DNA from: an uncultured Eubacteriales bacterium
GTDB taxonomy: Bacteria; Bacillota; Clostridia; Oscillospirales; CAG-272
Length of the DNA: 36,933 nucleotides
NCBI GenBank assembly: GCA_900550625.1
Contig: URSW01000001.1
Coordinates: 1 to 36,933 of the forward strand
Direction: 5' to 3'
Shown: positions 31,678 to 36,933 of the stretch, in pieces
Layout: the number at the start of each line of letters is the position of its first letter
Position numbering within the stretch: position 1 is the first letter of the stretch
Program-made: the position numbers and the translations under genes
Notes under the pieces: generated by a model
The model's input: the letters and a program-made list of their open reading frames with translations, nothing else
Database searches by the model: none
Told to the model about the DNA's origin: nothing

Positions 31678-33045
31678 TTATCTGTTTGTCTTGTAGATCG
31701 AATCGTAGATGTCCAACAGAGACACTGAAGAAAATATGCTCCAAAGAACAGTCAGTATTACGAAAAAAGATGTTATCATGGGATCAATGTAAAGAAGAAT
31801 CCACGGATGAAATGCCCAAATAATACATACGGCAGCGGTGAAAAGAACGATACAGATAAACTTTCTTCTGATTTTTGACAGCGCTTCTCTTTCAATCAGA
31901 TCATCCGATACGTTATGAGTATCTTTTTTCAGACAGTTCGGGAGGCTGAAAAACAAGATGATAAAAGCTATGAGGACTGCGGCGTTCTCTGCGACTGAAA
32001 ACATCTGTATCCTCGAATACAAGATTCCGGCATTTGACCTCCAAAAGGAATCATCGGGAAGATATTCGAATGTAACGAAATATTTTCTCTGTAAAGCGAG
32101 GTTTATCAATGAAATAACGCCCGATACTGCAGCAAACGGTATCGCCCACAGTGCCGACTTTATACGGCTTTTAAGAAGCACCGCCGCAATTATAAGAAAT
32201 ATTGCCGAGAGACAATTCGGAAGATAGTTTACATAATTGCTGTACAGAGAATTGTATGCTATAAATGCACCTATAAGGCACGCCGACACATATTTCATTT
32301 TTACCGTGATCGGCAAAAACGGGTCGAGCTTTAATTTTTCGTTGAATGCTTTTTCGAGAACATCCGTCATTTTGCGGTCTTTTACGACTTTTGTGAAATA
32401 AGGGATAAAGAGAGAGAGCCACACAACACCCAAAACAACCCCGACAGCGCATTCAACGGTAATAAAAAGATTGTTGAAGTCCGCGAGCCGTATTACATTC
32501 GGAGCTACTTCGCCTTGATTTTTGAAAAGCTGAAGCTCTGTTGTATTCGGAATAACGGCAAGTATGTCTCTCAGGATCAGGAATACTATTGTTATTATCT
32601 TGATTCTAACTCCGCGTTCAACCGTGACCTCACGTCTGACACGCTCTCCGTTCGAAGGATCGCGGAAATTTTTTATCTTCTGCTTTGAATCAAAAACAGC
32701 ATCGCCGCCGAAGCGCATACCAGCATAGAAAAATCCTTCAAAAAGCTCGTTTACAGCCGGAATGAAAACTATCAGCTCCACTATTGAAAAAGTGAAAGAA
32801 AGAAGCAGCGGCATTGTGTTTATATTAAGAAGCAGAATAAAATTTGCCGCGGTTTTCAGAATTTCAATAAATGCAAGCTTCCAAAAGGCGTTTTGCGCTT
32901 TTTCATGCCACTCGACGATCAGGGATGTTTTTGAGAGCCCTTTTATTATAAGAAAGATTCCTATAAAATCGGGGAAAATATCAATTATTCCGATGTTTGG
33001 GTTGGCAAAAAATATAAATCCCGCAAGGATAAATCCGAGTTTCAT
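31678..33045 (-). CDS. Uncharacterised polytopic membrane protein
   Basis: No family recognised. The protein has 455 residues from ATG 33045, chosen for GGAG six bases upstream; the frame extends to 33120 but that part lies inside the previous gene. It contains about ten hydrophobic segments with a charged loop around residues 125-150 (DSKQKIKNFRDPSNGERVRR). The opening MKLGFILAGFIFFANPNIGI followed by IDIFPDFIGIFLIIKGLSK is the most distinctive part: N-P-N-x-x-x-x-D-x-x-P-D-F-I-G resembles short segments of other Clostridial membrane proteins of unknown function. It starts 16 bases after the 237-residue membrane protein gene and is the last gene of the secA operon. Confidence 0.75.
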   Translation of the reverse strand: MKLGFILAGFIFFANPNIGIIDIFPDFIGIFLIIKGLSKTSLIVEWHEKAQNAFWKLAFIEILKTAANFILLLNINTMPLLLSFTFSIVELIVFIPAVNELFEGFFYAGMRFGGDAVFDSKQKIKNFRDPSNGERVRREVTVERGVRIKIITIVFLILRDILAVIPNTTELQLFKNQGEVAPNVIRLADFNNLFITVECAVGVVLGVVWLSLFIPYFTKVVKDRKMTDVLEKAFNEKLKLDPFLPITVKMKYVSACLIGAFIAYNSLYSNYVNYLPNCLSAIFLIIAAVLLKSRIKSALWAIPFAAVSGVISLINLALQRKYFVTFEYLPDDSFWRSNAGILYSRIQMFSVAENAAVLIAFIILFFSLPNCLKKDTHNVSDDLIEREALSKIRRKFICIVLFTAAVCIIWAFHPWILLYIDPMITSFFVILTVLWSIFSSVSLLDIYDSIYKTNR

Positions 33046-33061
33046 GCCGCTCTCCGTAATT

Positions 33062-33775
33062 TTATTTTTTCTTCTTTTTGTTCGGCTTTGTCTGCGCGGC
33101 GGACGAAGAGGCTTCTTCACCTACATTGCGCTTTTCCTTCGGAGTGAAAATTCGCTTTTCGGCTTCCGACCATTTGTCATTAAGCTTTGAAAGGCGCGAA
33201 CGCTGTTCCGGCGGTACGGGCATTTCTTCACCTTCTATACCGATCCACTTGCAGCATGATCCGAGCAGTATTATATTGAGTGCAAGACAGATAAATTCAA
33301 ACAACGTGAAGAACTGCACCGCAATGACGCTCGAAAACGGCACGAAATCGTATATAGGCTTGCTGAACAACGAAACAAGCGAATACAGTGCATAATATAC
33401 AATCAGCAGAAGCATGTTTCGCTTTGCCCGGAATGCTATTTTGTCAAGCCCTATTTCCTCGGTAAGTGATATTACGGCACCGAAGATTATGAGATTGAGA
33501 ACGAGTACCGTTACGGCGATCAGTGCTTTCAAAAGCATAGACACGATGTCCGGTATCGTAAATTTTGCCAGCATAACGGTTGCATTTATTCCGGATTCCA
33601 AGACATACAGCGATGCCGGAATTATTGCGGTATAGAATTTTTTCTGAAATGCTCCGAGCTTTGTAAAAGCGTAGATCATTATCAATCCGCCGATAACATC
33701 GGCGAAAAAATAAAACGGAGAAAGAGTAAATGCAAAGGCAAGCGCATAGCCTCCCATAAGAATTCCGAATCCCAT
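33062..33775 (-). CDS. Uncharacterised membrane protein with a basic C-terminal tail
   Basis: No family recognised. It has 237 residues, five to six hydrophobic segments in the first 175 residues, then a hydrophilic tail with EQRSRLSKLNDKWSEAEKRI and a terminal poly-lysine (NKKKKK). AGGAG lies nine bases before ATG 33775. It starts 43 bases after secA and precedes another membrane protein, so the three form an operon. The basic tail could contact RNA, ribosomes or acidic lipids, but this is a guess. Confidence 0.75.
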   Translation of the reverse strand: MGFGILMGGYALAFAFTLSPFYFFADVIGGLIMIYAFTKLGAFQKKFYTAIIPASLYVLESGINATVMLAKFTIPDIVSMLLKALIAVTVLVLNLIIFGAVISLTEEIGLDKIAFRAKRNMLLLIVYYALYSLVSLFSKPIYDFVPFSSVIAVQFFTLFEFICLALNIILLGSCCKWIGIEGEEMPVPPEQRSRLSKLNDKWSEAEKRIFTPKEKRNVGEEASSSAAQTKPNKKKKK

Positions 33776-33818
33776 TTACTCTTTCTCCTGTTCTCTTATT
33801 TACCGATAAACGGTTATA

Positions 33819-36587
33819 TTATTGCTCTACCCCTCCGTCTGCCGTGTTGGCTCCACAGCAGTTTTTATATTTCTTTCCGCTTCCGCAGGGACAGGGGTCG
33901 TTTCTGCCGACCTTCTTTTCGGAACGAAGCGGCATCGGCTTCGCGGGTATCGGCTTTGCACCGGGCTGTCCCATAAATCCGGATCTTACGGGGCGCGCGA
34001 CTTCAACTCGCTTTACCTGTGTGGACTTCGGTACCACGGAAAGAATCATTCTTACTGTATCGTCGCGAATCATTGTTATCATCTCATCAAAGAGATCGGC
34101 GCCCTGTATACGGTATTCCGCAATGGGCTTACGCTGAGCATATGCCTGGAGCCCGACACTTTCCATGAGACTGTCCATGGCTTCGAGATGATCCATCCAC
34201 TTTATATCGACGTTTCGGAGAAGGATCGCACGCTCCACCTCACGCATCTGCTCTTCACCGAAAACATTTTGCTCTTTGTCACGGTAAAGCTTCATTGCAC
34301 GGTCAAGAAGCGTTTCTTCGATTTCTTTTCTCTGTGCGTCGGCACTTTCATCGTTAAGCTCAAAATCCTCTTCAGTGCAGATTAGCCCGAGATACTTCTG
34401 CTTGAGACTTTCGATATCCCACATGCTCTTGTCGTCACCGGCAAGAAACGCATTTACGGAATCGCTTACCGTGGATGAAATCATGTGCTCTATCTTGTCT
34501 TTGAGGTCTTTTCCGTCAAGTACTTCCTTGCGCTGATTGTAGATAATCGTGCGCTGCTGATTCATTACATCGTCATACTCAAGGACGTTTTTACGCCTGT
34601 TGAAGTTTTCGCCTTCAAGGTGCTTTTGCGCATTTTCGATTGAGTTTGAAAGTATTTTGGCGTCAATCGGCTCGTCTTCCTTGAGTCCGAGACGGTCGAC
34701 AAGTCCGATGATCCGCTCGCTTCCGAAAAGACGCATAAGATCGTCTTCGAGAGAAAGGAAGAAACGCGATTCACCGGGGTCTCCCTGACGTCCGCTTCGA
34801 CCTCTGAGCTGATTGTCGATGCGGCGGCTTTCGTGCCTCTCTGTGCCTATTACGAAAAGTCCTCCGGCTTTGCATACCTGCTCGGCTTCGGGCTTGATTG
34901 AATCCTGGAACTTCTTGAACAGCTCACGATACACTTCCCTTGCAGCAAGAACATCCTCGGGCACATCCTGAAGCGATCCGACTGCTTTGCCTATGATTTC
35001 CTCGTCATAGCCCTGCTTGCGCATCTCAGCTTTGGCAAGGTGCTCTGCGTTTCCGCCGAGGAGAATATCGGTTCCTCGTCCAGCCATATTCGTCGATATG
35101 GTAACGGCGCCGAGTTTTCCTGCCTGAGCGACTATTTCGGCTTCAAGCTCATGATGCTTTGCATTAAGAACGGTGTGCTTTATTCCGCACGCTTTAAGCT
35201 TTCCGGAAAGAGCTTCGGACTTCTCTATTGATACCGTACCGACAAGAACGGGCTGTCCTTTTTCGTGGCATTTCTTTATCTGTTCGATTATCGCTTTGTC
35301 TTTTCCGTTTTTCGTCTTGTAAACCACATCGGGATGATCCACGCGAATCATCGGTTTGTTCGTGGGAACCTCTACAACATCGAGATTGTATATCTCACGG
35401 AATTCGGTTTCTTCCGTAAGTGCAGTGCCCGTCATTCCGGAAAGCTTGGTATACATTCTGAAATAGTTCTGGAACGTGATAGTCGCTATTGTACGGTTTT
35501 CCTTTTGGATCTGAACATTTTCCTTTGCCTCGATGGCCTGATGCAGACCGTCGGAATAACGTCTTCCGGGCATTATTCGTCCCGTAAACGAATCGACGAT
35601 CAGCACTTCATCGTTCTTTACCACATAGTCTATGTCGCGCTTCATAATACCGTGTGCGCGGATCGCCTGATATATATGGTGCGATATGTCGGCGTTGGCG
35701 GGATCTGACAGGTTGTCGATTCCGAAAAAACGCTCCGCTTTTTCCACACCGGCTGCGGTCAGAGTGGTACTCCGCGCTTTTTCATCAACGATATAATCCG
35801 CATCGATATCATCATTAAGTTCCTTGGAGTCGAGCTCCTTTATGACAAACACTTTCATTGTACGACAAAGCTTTTCCGCCTGATCGTACAATTCATCCGT
35901 TTTTTCGCCTTGACCGGAAATTATGAGAGGGGTTCTTGCTTCATCTATGAGAATAGAGTCAACCTCATCGACTATTGCGAAGTTGTGCCCGCGCTGTACA
36001 AGATTCTCACGGTATGTTACCATGTTATCACGTAGGTAGTCGAATCCGAATTCGTTATTTGTTCCGTAGGTTATATCGCAGTTGTAAGCAGCCTGCTTCT
36101 GCGCGCGAGACTGATCGTGTACGACAAGACCGGTAGAGAGTCCGAGGTATTCATGGACACGTCCCATTTCTTCGCAGCCGATTCTTGCAAGATAATCATT
36201 TACGGTGACAATGTGCACACCCTTTCCGGTAAGCGCATTGAGATAAGAAGGGAGAACTGCAACGAGGGTCTTTCCTTCACCCGTTTTCATCTCCGCAATC
36301 CGTCCCTGATGCAGAAGAAGTCCGCATATGAGCTGTACTTTGAACGGACGTTTGCCGAGAACTCTGTCCGCTGCCTCGCGTACAAGGGCAAATGCATCCG
36401 GCAGAATAGCGTCCAATTCTTTGCCGTCGGCGATCTCTTTTTTGAATTTGAGAGTCCTTTCTGCCATCTCAGCATCCGAAAGCTTAGCATACGTTGACGC
36501 GAGCTGTTCGGTCATGTTAATCTGCTGTATCTGCTTTTTGATCTGACGTTCACTGTATGTGCCGAAAATTTTGCTGTAAAGTCCCAT
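33819..36587 (-). CDS. secA: Preprotein translocase ATPase SecA
   Basis: A 922-residue SecA, the motor that drives preproteins through SecYEG. Walker A is GEGKT at 103-107 (AEMKTGEGKTLVA), the DEAD-type box is VDEVDSILIDEARTPLIISG, and the second nucleotide domain shows ISTNMAGRGTDILLGGNAEH and QLRGRSGRQGDPGESRFFLS. The helical scaffold and wing domains follow. The C-terminus has the SEC-C zinc motif NDPCPCGSGKKYKNCCG preceded by a proline-rich linker. Length is normal for Firmicutes, and no accessory SecA2 features are seen. AAAGGA lies seven bases before ATG 36587. Confidence 0.98.
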   Translation of the reverse strand: MGLYSKIFGTYSERQIKKQIQQINMTEQLASTYAKLSDAEMAERTLKFKKEIADGKELDAILPDAFALVREAADRVLGKRPFKVQLICGLLLHQGRIAEMKTGEGKTLVAVLPSYLNALTGKGVHIVTVNDYLARIGCEEMGRVHEYLGLSTGLVVHDQSRAQKQAAYNCDITYGTNNEFGFDYLRDNMVTYRENLVQRGHNFAIVDEVDSILIDEARTPLIISGQGEKTDELYDQAEKLCRTMKVFVIKELDSKELNDDIDADYIVDEKARSTTLTAAGVEKAERFFGIDNLSDPANADISHHIYQAIRAHGIMKRDIDYVVKNDEVLIVDSFTGRIMPGRRYSDGLHQAIEAKENVQIQKENRTIATITFQNYFRMYTKLSGMTGTALTEETEFREIYNLDVVEVPTNKPMIRVDHPDVVYKTKNGKDKAIIEQIKKCHEKGQPVLVGTVSIEKSEALSGKLKACGIKHTVLNAKHHELEAEIVAQAGKLGAVTISTNMAGRGTDILLGGNAEHLAKAEMRKQGYDEEIIGKAVGSLQDVPEDVLAAREVYRELFKKFQDSIKPEAEQVCKAGGLFVIGTERHESRRIDNQLRGRSGRQGDPGESRFFLSLEDDLMRLFGSERIIGLVDRLGLKEDEPIDAKILSNSIENAQKHLEGENFNRRKNVLEYDDVMNQQRTIIYNQRKEVLDGKDLKDKIEHMISSTVSDSVNAFLAGDDKSMWDIESLKQKYLGLICTEEDFELNDESADAQRKEIEETLLDRAMKLYRDKEQNVFGEEQMREVERAILLRNVDIKWMDHLEAMDSLMESVGLQAYAQRKPIAEYRIQGADLFDEMITMIRDDTVRMILSVVPKSTQVKRVEVARPVRSGFMGQPGAKPIPAKPMPLRSEKKVGRNDPCPCGSGKKYKNCCGANTADGGVEQ

Positions 36588-36684
36588 TATAAAATCCTTT
36601 CAGAAGGCTGTAACTTATAAATTTATCCGCATACAAAGATGTGTACGCTTCGTTCTGATCTGTCGCGAAGCTGCCAATCTGCAA

Positions 36685-36715
36685 CCGCGCGTGGCGCGCG
36701 GCGGCAAAGCCGCCG
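36685..36715. repeat. GC-rich double hairpin upstream of secA
   Basis: CGCGCG-TGG-CGCGCG (36686-36700) and CGGCGGC-AAA-GCCGCCG (36699-36715) abut in an otherwise AT-rich intergenic region. No T tract follows on either side. It resembles a REP-type palindromic element; I saw no second copy in this window. It lies in the secA 5' leader if transcription starts near 36736. Confidence 0.6.
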
Positions 36716-36742
36716 AGGCTTACGAAATAAGGCGTTGCAAGT

Positions 36743-36769
36743 ATTATACCATTTATTCCGAATAAATGG
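36743..36769 (-). promoter_or_regulatory. secA promoter -10 with adjacent perfect palindrome (probable operator)
   Basis: On the minus strand TATAAT is at 36743-36748. Next to it, CCATTTATTC (36749-36758) and GAATAAATGG (36760-36769) form a perfect 10-base inverted repeat with one central base, filling the space where the -35 spacer should be. A consensus -35 is not visible, so a regulator may act here. Confidence 0.6.
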
Positions 36770-36851
36770 AAGAGTTTTTTGTTAATATTTTTGCACTTCC
36801 GAGATTTTTCAGCGATAAGAAGTAAATTATTATCAAAAAGCGTAGATATAA

Positions 36852-36880
36852 TTGCTTTTCGGTGGTGTATGGTATATAAT
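36852..36880 (+). promoter_or_regulatory. Promoter of the gene at the right edge
   Basis: TTGCTT (36852-36857), 17-base spacer, TATAAT (36875-36880), 42 bases before the ATG at 36922. The remaining part of 36588-36921 holds the secA regulatory elements and no gene. Confidence 0.55.
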
Positions 36881-36921
36881 ATCATAGCATATAATTTTTA
36901 TTCAGAACGGAAAAACATAAA

Positions 36922-36933
36922 ATGAGTCTGAAC
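36922..36933 (+). CDS. Start of a gene running off the right edge
   Basis: ATG at 36922 begins M-S-L-N before the window ends. A promoter lies upstream, and only a weak ribosome binding site (ACGGA, 11 bases before) is present. The product cannot be told. Confidence 0.3.

Overview
The window looks like a chromosomal housekeeping stretch of a low-to-moderate GC, spore-forming Clostridia-type Firmicute. The support is SpoIIID, YlxM-Ffh-S16-KhpA order, an Obg-AsnRS operon, type III pantothenate kinase, an ECF S component, AAAGGAGG-type ribosome binding sites and many TTGACA-N17-TATAAT promoters. No phage, IS element or CRISPR array was seen. About 34 protein genes and one tRNA are supported. Two genes carry apparent single-base indels, and one TetR-type gene is a clear pseudogene.

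Layout. 1-2092: a CorC/HlyC-type membrane protein (cut by the left edge) and a ROK-like regulator, both on minus. 2142-4195: a BlaI-type repressor translationally close to a protein with a nuclease-like core, then a SIMPL-domain protein whose start is out of frame by one base. 4262-8338 (minus): aminotransferase, obgE, asnS operon. 8380-13196 (plus): MATE exporter plus C-GCAxxG-C-C protein, then a Gfo/Idh/MocA dehydrogenase paired with a class III-like transaminase. 13303-13462: tRNA-Arg(ACG) with its own promoter and terminator. 13564-16631: M14 carboxypeptidase, a membrane protein and a trigger-factor-like lipoprotein. 16632-17362: decayed TetR gene. 17363-19751 (minus): ylxM-ffh-rpsP-khpA. 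19807-23553 (minus): Na/Pi cotransporter and GTP-type PEP carboxykinase.

23590-28801 (plus): lexA with a probable operator over its -35, two small membrane proteins, and a sugar operon of a NahK-like kinase (frameshifted), galE and galM. 28833-30953: spoIIID behind a strong hairpin that contains its Shine-Dalgarno, then coaX and an ECF S component separated by a hairpin-rich leader; the last two together suggest pantothenate uptake and phosphorylation. 31103-31586: a small flavodoxin-fold-like protein. 31649-36769 (minus): secA followed by two uncharacterised membrane proteins. The right edge holds a GC-rich double hairpin, a perfect palindrome next to the secA -10, and the first codons of a plus-strand gene.

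The least explained items are the structured coaX/ECF intergenic region, the palindromes before secA and coaX, the SD-sequestering hairpin before spoIIID, the BlaI/nuclease-like pair and the dehydrogenase/transaminase pair. No single cluster shows itself to be a complete new system; these are leads of modest strength.
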